5,950 nt of DNA, from contig JAJZCT010000232.1 of NCBI GenBank assembly GCA_021828925.1, positions 1 through 5,950 on the forward strand, written 5' to 3'. The first letter of the stretch is position 1, and each line of letters starts with the position of its first letter. This document shows, piece by piece, positions 1 through 5,950 of this stretch. A program made the position numbers and the translations under genes. The notes beneath the pieces were generated by a model. That model was not told the origin of the DNA. It made no database searches and saw only the letters and a list, made by a program, of their open reading frames with translations. This stretch comes from Planctomycetota bacterium. GTDB lineage: Bacteria > Planctomycetota > Phycisphaerae > WQYP01.

Positions 1-9
1 TCCCCGGAG

Positions 10-33
10 AGGGTATCTCCAGGGCGATACCCT
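10..33. repeat. Inverted repeat, 8-bp perfect stem
   Basis: AGGGTATC (10-17) pairs perfectly with GATACCCT (26-33) around an 8-base loop. A competing 5-bp stem, GGAGA (6-10) with TCTCC (16-20), uses overlapping bases, so the two hairpins exclude each other. No T-run follows the 8-bp stem, so it is not a canonical intrinsic terminator. It may sit at the end of a transcript that begins outside the window. Confidence 0.35.
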
Positions 34-41
34 TGCGGCCC

Positions 42-114
42 AGACTTTATGCAGGCGATAACTACAGACATCCTGCGTCATGACGTTATCGCTATCAGAC
101 CATGCAACCAGTCT
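42..114. repeat. Nested inverted repeats (extended dyad)
   Basis: Three pairings nest: AGACT (42-46) with AGTCT (110-114), TGCA (50-53) with TGCA (103-106), and an 8-bp perfect inner stem, GCGATAAC (55-62) with GTTATCGC (85-92). The gap between outer and middle stems is 3 bases on both sides. A competing pairing, GCAGG (51-55) with CCTGC (72-76), is also possible. This could be a structured RNA, a protein-binding dyad or chance. I recognise no known riboswitch or RNA family. Confidence 0.3.
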
Positions 115-293
115 TACCGCCGCTATTTCCAGCTTGAACTCAGCTATAAGGCACCTCCAAGCCGCTTGGCCCACTTGTCCGCTGCCCTGCCTGGTACGAG
201 CGTTCTTTCCTCGAATTTCAGGGAATGGCTCTGATATCCAATTTGCCCCGCTGTGCCTGTATTCCTCCACGATTCGGAAAATGAAAAAAAATA

Positions 294-322
294 TGTCCCG
301 AATCGGTTTGGCATGACATAAT
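294..322 (+). promoter_or_regulatory. Predicted promoter of the first sigma gene
   Basis: A -35-like TGTCCC (294-299) and a -10-like CATAAT (317-322) are separated by 17 bases, placing a start of transcription near 329 and giving a leader of under 20 bases. The case rests on conservation: bases 286-325 match 2871-2910 at 38 of 40 positions without gaps, which is tighter than the coding sequence downstream. TGTCCC differs from the housekeeping TTGACA, so an ECF-type promoter, possibly read by these sigma factors themselves, is plausible but unproven. Confidence 0.55.
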
Positions 323-334
323 ACTATAGGAATC

Positions 335-340
335 GAGGAA
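335..340 (+). promoter_or_regulatory. Ribosome binding site of the first sigma gene
   Basis: GAGGAA ends 5 bases before ATG 346. Together with the homologous start of the paralogue at 2931, where residues also align from the first methionine, it fixes this start codon. Confidence 0.6.
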
Positions 341-345
341 TTCGG

Positions 346-1266
346 ATGGTTGATCGCCCGACACTGCCGGAACTTGCCAACGGTGAACCCCGTGCGGAAT
401 TGCCGCAATTGATCGCTCGGCACTTGGATTGGGTCTATTCAGTGTGCCGCCGAAGCGTGCGCGATGCGGAATTCGCGGAGGATGTTACGCAGGATGTGTT
501 TCTAATCCTTATAAAAAAGGCGGCTCGGTTGCCGAATGGGGCCAACATGTCCGGATGGATTTTCAACACGGTTCGCTATTGCTGCAACAATGCCTTGCGG
601 AACCAACGTACCCGCCAGCGGCATGAATTAGCGGCAGCCCAAATGCGATCCGGCTCTGCGGCGACGGAGGTCCCCATGGGTGATGAAGATGTTTTGCCAA
701 TGCTGGATGAACAGGTCGCTCGCTTAGGAAAAGCCGATCGCACCGCCGTGCTGCTGCGTTATTACGAACGCCGTACTTTCCGGGAAGTCGGTCTTGCATT
801 CGGCATCAGCGAAGAGGCGGCAAAAAAGCGCGTGCAGCGGGCAGTGGAGAAATTGCGTGCGCGTATGGTGGGCAAGCGGATACCGATGGAGTCAGAAGCC
901 CTGACGGCACTATTGGCAAACAAACTCGTGGGGCCCGCCCCGGCCAAGCTAACCGCGGCCATTCTGGCCCACTGCGCGAGCGGCACAACGGCAACAGCCA
1001 TCAGCGCCAGCCAATCCAAGGTTTCGACGCATGTGGCAACCAAAACACTGGCCAGTGCCAAAACGGCAGTTGTCACCACTGGCGCGGTTCTGGCAAGCGC
1101 ATTGGTGGTAGCCGGAATCGCTGCGGCACTTGCCTATCACAGGTGGGCCATGCAAGGGCCAAAGTTGCCTGCGATGCTTCACCCATTGAGAGCGGCTGCG
1201 CCGACGGGTCCCATCGCAACAAAGGTGCCGAACCTTACTGAAGCCCAGTGGATCGCGTTGTTCTAA
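346..1266 (+). CDS. ECF sigma factor with membrane helix, truncated by in-frame stop
   Basis: This encodes an RNA polymerase sigma factor of the ECF type, with only sigma2 and sigma4. Sigma2 spans about residues 20-90, with the typical AEDVTQDVFL stretch at 44-53 and a W-[IL]-F-N-T-x-R-Y element at 71-78. Sigma4 spans about 115-176, with DRTAVLLRYYE (131-141) leading into the helix-turn-helix and ISEEAAKKRVQRAVEKLR (154-171). The following segment (about 180-210, ALTALLANKLV) is typical of planctomycete and verrucomicrobial members as I remember them. A hydrophobic stretch at about 241-263 is a probable membrane helix, so the sigma part would be cytoplasmic and the C-terminus outside. The frame stops at TAA 1264-1266, only about 40 residues after the helix, whereas the paralogue at 2931 continues for 500 more. 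The missing part lies in the same frame immediately downstream. Alone, this product would be a membrane-tethered sigma factor without its sensor domain. The sigma assignment is firm; its activity is unknown. Confidence 0.9.
   Translation: MVDRPTLPELANGEPRAELPQLIARHLDWVYSVCRRSVRDAEFAEDVTQDVFLILIKKAARLPNGANMSGWIFNTVRYCCNNALRNQRTRQRHELAAAQMRSGSAATEVPMGDEDVLPMLDEQVARLGKADRTAVLLRYYERRTFREVGLAFGISEEAAKKRVQRAVEKLRARMVGKRIPMESEALTALLANKLVGPAPAKLTAAILAHCASGTTATAISASQSKVSTHVATKTLASAKTAVVTTGAVLASALVVAGIAAALAYHRWAMQGPKLPAMLHPLRAAAPTGPIATKVPNLTEAQWIALF
1264..1266 (+). other. In-frame TAA interrupting a sigma factor-sensor gene
   Basis: The TAA follows residues LTEAQWIALF and precedes AYANKIDTLR in the same frame, with no frame change. 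The frame is then open for 519 codons to TGA 2824-2826. One substitution from a sense codon (for example CAA, GAA, AAA or TAC) would explain it. TAA also terminates the PqiA-family gene at 5529, so a general reassignment of TAA in this genome is not supported. A real nonsense mutation, a sequencing or assembly error, and programmed readthrough remain open. Confidence 0.85.
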
Positions 1267-1296
1267 GCGTACGCGAATAAAATCGATACCCTGCGT

Positions 1297-2826
1297 GTGC
1301 AGGCGACCGATCACACATGGAACCAATGGCGGGCGAAGGCCAACGCCACGCAGCCAAACCAGCCTTCACGTTGGGTTATGACCACCCAAACATCGACATC
1401 AATGGAATCAATCGATTGGGATCTGCGCCGCAGGCGCATTTTCAGCACGAGTTTCATTTCCGATGATTCCACGTTTGTACACGGAATTCGCAAGGAAATT
1501 GCGTTTCCCATGGAGCCGCGGATTACAGTCAGCCGAAAAAACGCATGCTGCCAGGCCAACTTTCTGCTGGGCGGAGGGTATATGAATGCGACGATTGCGG
1601 ACCCCAACAACGCATCTTACGGAACGTTGGTGAGTGGCGCTCCGGGTTTTCTGGGTGTACTTTCGGAGGATTGGCAGCCGCTAAGCACGCCATTTGATCC
1701 GCAGATTCCCCTTAAGGTAATGCTGCGAGAATACCGGACCGTGCACCAGCGTAACCATGCCGATGGGATCATCGAACTCCGGTTTATTGGAAAGTTTTCG
1801 AAAAGGCCGTATTGGCCGCCAAGCGAATTTCGCCATCGCCTCAGGATCAATGGAGGCTTACGTGTTTACCGTGAGTCCGTGGTGGACTACGACCACCACC
1901 ATCCTTTCAGGGAGTTTTTAACTGAGTTCAGCCGCTTCCAAAAGCGCGACGGCATCTGGCTCCCCATGCGAATTCGTTTGCGGGTATGGGGATATCCCAC
2001 TAATCAATTGTTGTCAGATCAGAAAATTACCGTTAACCAAATAGAAGTCCATAGACCCTTTAAAAAGGGCACGTTCCAAATACCGCCATGGGGCACCGGG
2101 GATACCGATGATGAGCGCTACGGCATCTCTTACGGCATTAATTATGGCACCCATGGACCATATCACACCGCCCAGCTGCTACCGCCTGCGAAAACGGCGT
2201 TCGCGCGGATAAAGGGCTTTATTATGCCGCCGGAAGTGGCCAAGGCGTTCATATCGGATGCCCATGTCCCCATAACCGCGACATTCCGAATTAAAAGCCG
2301 TTCGGATCAAAAGGCCAGTTTTCAATTGCGTCCGAAAAAGCCGGGGGTAACGGTTTCTCCGCAGTCCTTCACCATCTTTCCCGGCGGGTCACAAAATGTG
2401 AACGTGAAAATGAATGCGCCGCCCGGTGATCGGCCGTACTATTTTGGCCTTTCACTTGCGGGTCGCATCAACCTGCCAAATGGCCGCCAACTTTCAACTC
2501 GAATACCGGTGTTCTTCCTGCCCTCGCCAACGCTTATCACTAAGCCGGGCAGTATTATTTTGTCGCCCCGTGATTTTGTCGGCCAGTCGAGTTATGCCAC
2601 CACACTGCGATTCCTGCACCGCCTCGACGGCAGCGTGATCGTGGACCTGGTTAATTCCGATTGCCCAGCTATTACCGTGCCGCGCTGGTCGCAGAAAAGG
2701 ATGGAGGTGGTCGTCAGGCCGGTCGCGGCGACGAGGGCCCTGTTCGCTGAGATTACCGTCATATATACCTATAACGGCCGGATGGAAACCATGCGCATTC
2801 CGGTGGTTGGGATGGCCCATAAATGA
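1297..2826 (+). pseudogene. Extracytoplasmic sensor part of the first sigma gene (LolA-like plus Ig-like), cut off by the stop
   Basis: This is the C-terminal part of the gene starting at 346, in the same frame. The first available start after the TAA is GTG 1297, which has no ribosome binding site, and the ten codons before it (1267-1296) read as protein too. Numbered from GTG, residues 1-275 resemble the LolA/LolB-like lipoprotein-sorting fold seen in planctomycete proteins: regularly spaced beta strands, RFQKRDGIWLPMRIRLRVW (212-230), then a 'GTFQIPPWGTGDTDDERYG' element near 258-276. Residues about 300-509 look like two Ig-like beta sandwiches of the DUF1573 or pilus-chaperone style, including ITVSPQSF-type strands and a final strand IPVVGMA. 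There is no own signal peptide or membrane helix, so as a separate protein it would stay in the cytoplasm, where such a domain makes little sense. An in-frame ATG at 1582 has GGAGGG nearby, but this is probably a coincidence of Gly codons. Domain names are from pattern memory. Confidence 0.6.
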
Positions 2827-2878
2827 ATGGTTGGCAGCGTGCCCGCCATCGCACTACTTTGAGAAAACCTAAAAAATA

Positions 2879-2907
2879 TGTCCCAAATCGGTTTGGCATG
2901 CCATAAT
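2879..2907 (+). promoter_or_regulatory. Predicted promoter of the second sigma gene (copy of the first)
   Basis: The same TGTCCC (2879-2884), 17-base spacer and CATAAT (2902-2907) recur at exactly the same distance from the start codon as in the first gene. Over the 60 bases before the ATG, 51 match (2871-2930 against 286-345), and the mismatches concentrate near the start codon. A short weak GGCA/TGCC hairpin (2833-2843) lies upstream without a T-run, so I see no terminator separating this gene from the first, and read-through transcription is possible as well. Confidence 0.55.
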
Positions 2908-2918
2908 ACTTCAGGAAG

Positions 2919-2924
2919 CGAGGA
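2919..2924 (+). promoter_or_regulatory. Ribosome binding site of the second sigma gene
   Basis: CGAGGA ends 6 bases before ATG 2931 and corresponds to GAGGAA in front of the first sigma gene. Confidence 0.55.
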
Positions 2925-2930
2925 TTCGCG

Positions 2931-5279
2931 ATGGCTGATCGACCAACATTGCCGGAACATGCCAACGACGGGCGCGATAAAGATTTGCCGCTGTTAATTC
3001 AGCGGCACTTGGATTGGGTCTATTCAGTGTGCCGCCGATCCATTCGCGATGCCGCATTGGCGGATGATGCCACACAGACGGTATTCATGATTCTCATGAA
3101 AAAATGGCCACATCTCCCGCAGGATGTCAACATGTCCGGTTGGCTGTTTAACACCGCCCGCTACTGCTGCCGTTGTGCATTACGCGATGAAAGCACACGC
3201 CGACGGCATGAATTGGCGGCAGCCCAAATGCGATCCGACTCTGCGGCGACGGAGGTTTCCATGGGTGATGAAGATTTATTGCCAATGCTGGATGAACAGG
3301 TTTCGCGCCTGCGCAATGCCGACCGCACCGCCGTGCTGCTGCGTTATTACGAATGCCGCAGCCTGCGGGAAGTGGGAGAAGCATTGGGCATCAGCGAAGA
3401 AGCGGCAAAAAAACGCGTACAGCGGGCGGTGGAGAAATTGCGAGCGCGTATGGTGGGCAAGCGGATACCGCTGGGGGCAGAAGCACTGGCAGCGCTATTG
3501 GCAAACAAACTCGTGCAGCCCGCCCCGGCGAAACTCGCTGCGACCGTTCTGGCCCACTGCACGCACGCCCCAACGGCAACAGCCATCAGCGCCAGCCAAT
3601 CCAAGGTTTCGATGCATGCGGCAGCCAAAGCTCTGGCCGGCGGCAAAACCGCACTCGTCACCACCGGCACCGTTCTGGCAACTGCTATGGTGGCAGCCGG
3701 AATCACCGCGGCACTTGCCCAGCACAGCCACCCAAAAGCCCCGCAGAAAATAATCATCAGCCGCGCCACAACGTATATCACCCGTCCGCTGGACAAAGAC
3801 GGTCTGCCGAACTACAAGCTGGCGCTGCAGCGGTATTTGACAAAGGGTATAACGCCAACAAATAACGCGGCCGTGCCGGCCATTGAAATTGCGATGCAGG
3901 GGTTTCGGCCCTTTACCGGTGCAAAGAGATTTGATTACCGGCCGCTGGGACTGAACCAGCTCAAGATATTGAACGTTGCGGCACCCCCTGAAGGAATGCC
4001 GCGAGTGCATTCCATCGACTCATATTTCATGCATTATCCGCCACAGGGTTATAAGCTCAATGGGCGGGGCCTTGCGTTTGGAAAATCAACTTCGGCCTGG
4101 TGGCGTGCGGAGATCGTGGAGCAATGGTTTGCGCAAGATTTTGCGTGGAGACCGTCGCGGAGCCTGTTGCTTTGGGGGGCGATACACCAAAACAGGGCTG
4201 TGATTAAGATTATAAAACGGGCTTCGCGCCTTCCATATTTGTACTTTCCTGACTATAAGTTATCGCCCGGAAAGTTGGAAGAGATTAACCGATCGGGCCA
4301 AGGGCAAATATATCCGGAGGTTCCCTGTGTTGATATCATCGGACATATTGGAGTCGAAATAGCAAATTCGGCAACGCTTGAACTTGGCCTTGGACATGCG
4401 CATCGGTGTTGGCGTGATATACGAACCGTGTTCAGACTGGCGGACCTGGCCAACCAGTGTCCAGATTCGGACAACGCCACCGCACAATATTTGGAGAGCA
4501 AGTCACTGTATGCATGTCGCGTGCTGATAGAAAAACTTGGTTCTCACCCGCGGCTTGCGGTGCGTGCCAACAACTGGTTTCGCAAAAGGCCGCCCTGGCC
4601 AATCCTCACCGAGCATATGTTGCACTTCAGGCGGTTAAAAGATATCTCAGTGCTTGCAGCATGTTATCGCGGGTCGATACGACCGTCATACCATTATGCG
4701 CCGGTACCTCGTAATTATCCCCAAGGATTTGCCGACATGTTCAGCGTGTTCCACCCGCCGACGAATTTGGACTGGAACTGGCAATTCAGACAGTTAAACC
4801 TCACCTTTGACCGTCTTTCCAATGATGCCCGCATGCCCGGGGCGGCCCTGGAAGGAACCGCGTTGTGGCATTGGCTCCATTCATACGACCGAGGTGGCCG
4901 AAAACTAACCGGTAACCGCCTGTATCAGCATCAGTTCATTGACAGCCTCGAAGGTGGACTTTCCGGCGACCTTTTAAACGGCGGGGTGCAACGATGCAGC
5001 GTGCTGATAAAGGTCGGATTCGCCCTGGCTGCCTACCACGCGGCGCAAGGGCAATACCCAAAAACCCTCAAGGCTCTTTCGCCGAAATTTGTTCTGAATC
5101 CGCCGACCGACCCGCTCAACGGAAAACCACTTTTATACCGCGGGACAGCAATGGGCTACACGCTGGCGCTCCATGGTGCCTGGCTAGCCTACACGTATAT
5201 CGCACACGGCACCGGCCCGACACAAATCACCGTTCCCGCAAAGCCGCCTACCGGCTGGCAGAAGGGGCCATTTCCGTGA
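2931..5279 (+). CDS. ECF sigma factor fused through a membrane helix to a large extracytoplasmic domain
   Basis: This is the intact paralogue of the gene at 346. Residues 1-264 align with it without a gap, at about 196 of 264 identical by hand count. Sigma2 is at about 20-90 (LADDATQTVFMILMKKW, 43-59) and sigma4 at about 115-176, with residues 153-180 identical to the first copy, including the recognition helix. A probable membrane helix lies at about 241-263. Residues 265-782 share nothing visible with the first gene. They begin with a 'YKLALQRYLTKGITPTNNAAV' style segment (295-315) and end with AAYHAAQGQYPKTLKALSP (700-718) and DPLNGKPLLYR (727-737). Both patterns occur in large secreted or anchored planctomycete proteins of unknown function, and the tail resembles the C-terminal part of type II pseudopilins. 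The middle (about 320-690) I do not recognise; it is rich in Trp, Arg and His. The likely role is a one-protein transmembrane regulator whose outer part senses an envelope signal. No anti-sigma gene lies next to it. Confidence 0.9.
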   Translation: MADRPTLPEHANDGRDKDLPLLIQRHLDWVYSVCRRSIRDAALADDATQTVFMILMKKWPHLPQDVNMSGWLFNTARYCCRCALRDESTRRRHELAAAQMRSDSAATEVSMGDEDLLPMLDEQVSRLRNADRTAVLLRYYECRSLREVGEALGISEEAAKKRVQRAVEKLRARMVGKRIPLGAEALAALLANKLVQPAPAKLAATVLAHCTHAPTATAISASQSKVSMHAAAKALAGGKTALVTTGTVLATAMVAAGITAALAQHSHPKAPQKIIISRATTYITRPLDKDGLPNYKLALQRYLTKGITPTNNAAVPAIEIAMQGFRPFTGAKRFDYRPLGLNQLKILNVAAPPEGMPRVHSIDSYFMHYPPQGYKLNGRGLAFGKSTSAWWRAEIVEQWFAQDFAWRPSRSLLLWGAIHQNRAVIKIIKRASRLPYLYFPDYKLSPGKLEEINRSGQGQIYPEVPCVDIIGHIGVEIANSATLELGLGHAHRCWRDIRTVFRLADLANQCPDSDNATAQYLESKSLYACRVLIEKLGSHPRLAVRANNWFRKRPPWPILTEHMLHFRRLKDISVLAACYRGSIRPSYHYAPVPRNYPQGFADMFSVFHPPTNLDWNWQFRQLNLTFDRLSNDARMPGAALEGTALWHWLHSYDRGGRKLTGNRLYQHQFIDSLEGGLSGDLLNGGVQRCSVLIKVGFALAAYHAAQGQYPKTLKALSPKFVLNPPTDPLNGKPLLYRGTAMGYTLALHGAWLAYTYIAHGTGPTQITVPAKPPTGWQKGPFP

Positions 5280-5305
5280 TTCGCAATGATCTGGATCAGT
5301 GTGCA

Positions 5306-5331
5306 AATCAGCATGCGGGTCGTGGCTGATT
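5306..5331. repeat. Stem-loop after the second sigma gene
   Basis: AATCAGC (5306-5312) pairs perfectly with GCTGATT (5325-5331) around a 12-base loop, 26 bases after the sigma gene's stop codon. The position suits a transcript end, but no T-run follows, so it could be an RNA-stabilising 3' hairpin or a binding dyad instead. Confidence 0.35.
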
Positions 5332-5455
5332 CTGAAATGCCGCGGGGACTCAATCTTTCACGCTTTAGCGCGTAGCAGGGTATTGCCCTTCTCGGCGGCC
5401 CAAAGGCAAATCAGCGAACCGTTCAAAAAGGACGTTTGAAGTCTGGCCTCGTTGC

Positions 5456-5502
5456 GGCTGATATTAGCCAGGGCACTTGGGCAGCCCTCGCGTGAATCAG
5501 CC
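5456..5502. repeat. Two-tier stem-loop after the PqiA-family gene
   Basis: The outer stem GGCTGAT (5456-5462) pairs with ATCAGCC (5496-5502), and the inner stem AGGGC (5470-5474) pairs with GCCCT (5484-5488). They are separated by an internal loop of 7 bases on each side, and the apical loop is 9 bases. Its edge is 26 bases beyond the stop codon of the minus-strand gene, the same distance at which the other hairpin follows the sigma gene. It may be a 3'-end structure for that gene. It lacks a T-run. Confidence 0.4.
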
Positions 5503-5528
5503 ATAGCGGCGGAGTGAATGAAATGATC

Positions 5529-5950
5529 TTATTCCGGGATTTTGCGCCGTGATACTCGCCGGGCCAGCGCGCGAATATGCACGGTGATTATCAATGAAAA
5601 CAGCACGGCAACTGCGAAAAGATAAATGCCAATTTTGGGTGAAGCCTTCAAGGCTCCGCCGGATTTTGCAATTACCACAATCATGGCCACCACAAAGACA
5701 TCCAGCATCGACCATCGTCCCAGAATTTCGAGCCACTTAAAGGCTGCCAGCCGCTGTTTATCGGTAAATTTTCCGCACCATAGCACCAGTAGAGTGCAAA
5801 GTTTGGCAAAGGGGAAAAATATCGAAAATGTCAGGAGAATCATTCCCAAGCTGTAGTGCTGATCGCGAAATAGCCCAATGGTTCCCGACCAGAGTGAATA
5901 CTGACTTTTCCAGAAGACAAATTTCTTGATAGACAGCACCGGCAGACACT
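5529..5950 (-). CDS. PqiA-family (paraquat-inducible protein A) membrane protein, 5' end outside the window
   Basis: This is the C-terminal part of an inner-membrane protein of the paraquat-inducible protein A family, whose members are linked to lipid transport across the envelope together with MCE-domain partners (PqiB, LetB). The diagnostic stretch is GRWSMLDVFVVAMIV, followed by a KSGG turn and a further membrane helix, IGIYLFAVAVLFSLIITV. Before it lie YSLWSGTIGLFRD and a helix ending in FFPFAKL, both typical of the family. The protein ends in a basic tail, ARRVSRRKIPE, with stop TAA at 5529-5531. A GTG at 5937-5939 could be read as a start, but the frame stays open upstream to the window edge (reading CLPVLS), and family members have a membrane helix before that LPVL, so the true start lies outside. 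It converges on the sigma genes and so is unlikely to share their promoter. Whether it is a one- or two-domain PqiA cannot be told. Confidence 0.8.
   Translation of the reverse strand, partial: CLPVLSIKKFVFWKSQYSLWSGTIGLFRDQHYSLGMILLTFSIFFPFAKLCTLLVLWCGKFTDKQRLAAFKWLEILGRWSMLDVFVVAMIVVIAKSGGALKASPKIGIYLFAVAVLFSLIITVHIRALARRVSRRKIPE

Larger units (their letters stand above)
1..345. other. Upstream region without a recognisable gene
   Basis: I can support no gene here. The forward frame starting at base 1 is open to a TGA at 232-234 and could be the 3' end of a gene beginning outside the window, but its translation shows no motif I recognise and has an untypical composition. A second open frame (80-316) runs through the conserved promoter and is unlikely to be real. 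What the stretch does hold is a group of inverted repeats between bases 6 and 114 and, at its right end, the promoter and ribosome binding site of the first sigma gene. Confidence 0.5.
5280..5528. other. Spacer between convergent genes, with recurring ATCAGC dyads
   Basis: I see no gene here. The word AATCAGC occurs at 5306-5312, 5409-5415 and 5495-5501, and its complement GCTGAT at 5325-5330 and 5457-5462. These words form two hairpins listed separately. A further short dyad, TTCAAA (5422-5427) with TTTGAA (5435-5440), lies between them. None is followed by a T-run on either strand, so factor-independent termination is not clearly supported for either neighbouring gene. Confidence 0.45.

Noticed and set aside
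80..316. 78-codon forward open frame ahead of the first sigma gene
   Set aside because: It runs through the conserved -35 and most of the promoter, has no ribosome binding site I can see and no recognisable motif.
301..325. Sigma-54 type promoter from the TTTGGCAT element
   Set aside because: The GC dinucleotide expected at -12 is missing at the required spacing from the GG.
1264..1266. TAA reassigned to an amino acid in this genome
   Set aside because: TAA also ends the PqiA-family gene at a position fitting the family's C-terminus, so general reassignment is unlikely.
1573..1584. GGAGGG followed by in-frame ATG 1582 as a restart site for the cut-off sensor domain
   Set aside because: The purines are simply Gly codons (GGA GGG) within a beta-rich stretch, and a start here would remove part of the domain and leave it without any export signal.
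2833..2843. Hairpin GGCA/TGCC as a terminator between the two sigma genes
   Set aside because: It has only a 4-bp stem with a 3-base loop and no T-run.
3347..3796. Long reverse-strand open frames opposite the sigma module, seen in both copies
   Set aside because: They mirror the conserved codon pattern of the sigma genes, and their recurrence in both copies follows from the paralogy of the sense strand.
5497..5736. 79-codon minus-strand frame overlapping the PqiA-family gene
   Set aside because: It is an out-of-frame shadow; the overlapping frame carries the clear WSMLDVFVVA family motif.

Overview
The window carries two tandem, same-strand genes for ECF-type RNA polymerase sigma factors. 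Each is built as cytoplasmic sigma2-sigma4, then one membrane helix, then a large C-terminal part outside the membrane. The incomplete 5'-truncated end of a convergent PqiA-family membrane protein gene follows. The sigma module is of a kind I know from Planctomycetes and Verrucomicrobia. The extracytoplasmic parts look planctomycetal: a LolA-like beta region with Ig-like repeats in the first gene, and a 'GQYP...DPLNGKPLLYR' tail in the second. A planctomycete, possibly Phycisphaerae-like, is my best guess. This rests on remembered family patterns, not on a search.

Layout. 1-345: no gene I can support; nested inverted repeats lie near the left edge and a promoter at about 294-322. 346-1266: the first sigma gene, ended by an in-frame TAA just after the membrane helix. 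1267-2826: the same frame stays open for a further 519 codons and encodes the extracytoplasmic domain that belongs to it, so 346-2826 reads as one 826-residue gene broken by a single nonsense codon (or recoded, or a base-call error). 2827-2930: short spacer with a second copy of the same promoter. 2931-5279: the intact paralogue, 782 aa. 5280-5528: spacer between convergent genes with two dyads and a recurring ATCAGC/GCTGAT word. 5529-5950, minus strand: PqiA-family gene running off the right edge.

How it works together (inference). Residues 1-264 of the two sigma proteins align without a gap at about 74 % identity by my hand count, and similarity stops right after the membrane helix. The helix-turn-helix recognition region is identical, and 38 of 40 bases match in the upstream promoter. 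This suggests paralogous one-protein envelope sensors that share one promoter specificity, probably regulate themselves and each other, and differ in what they sense outside. No anti-sigma factor gene is visible. How a membrane-tethered sigma factor is released or activated cannot be read from the sequence.
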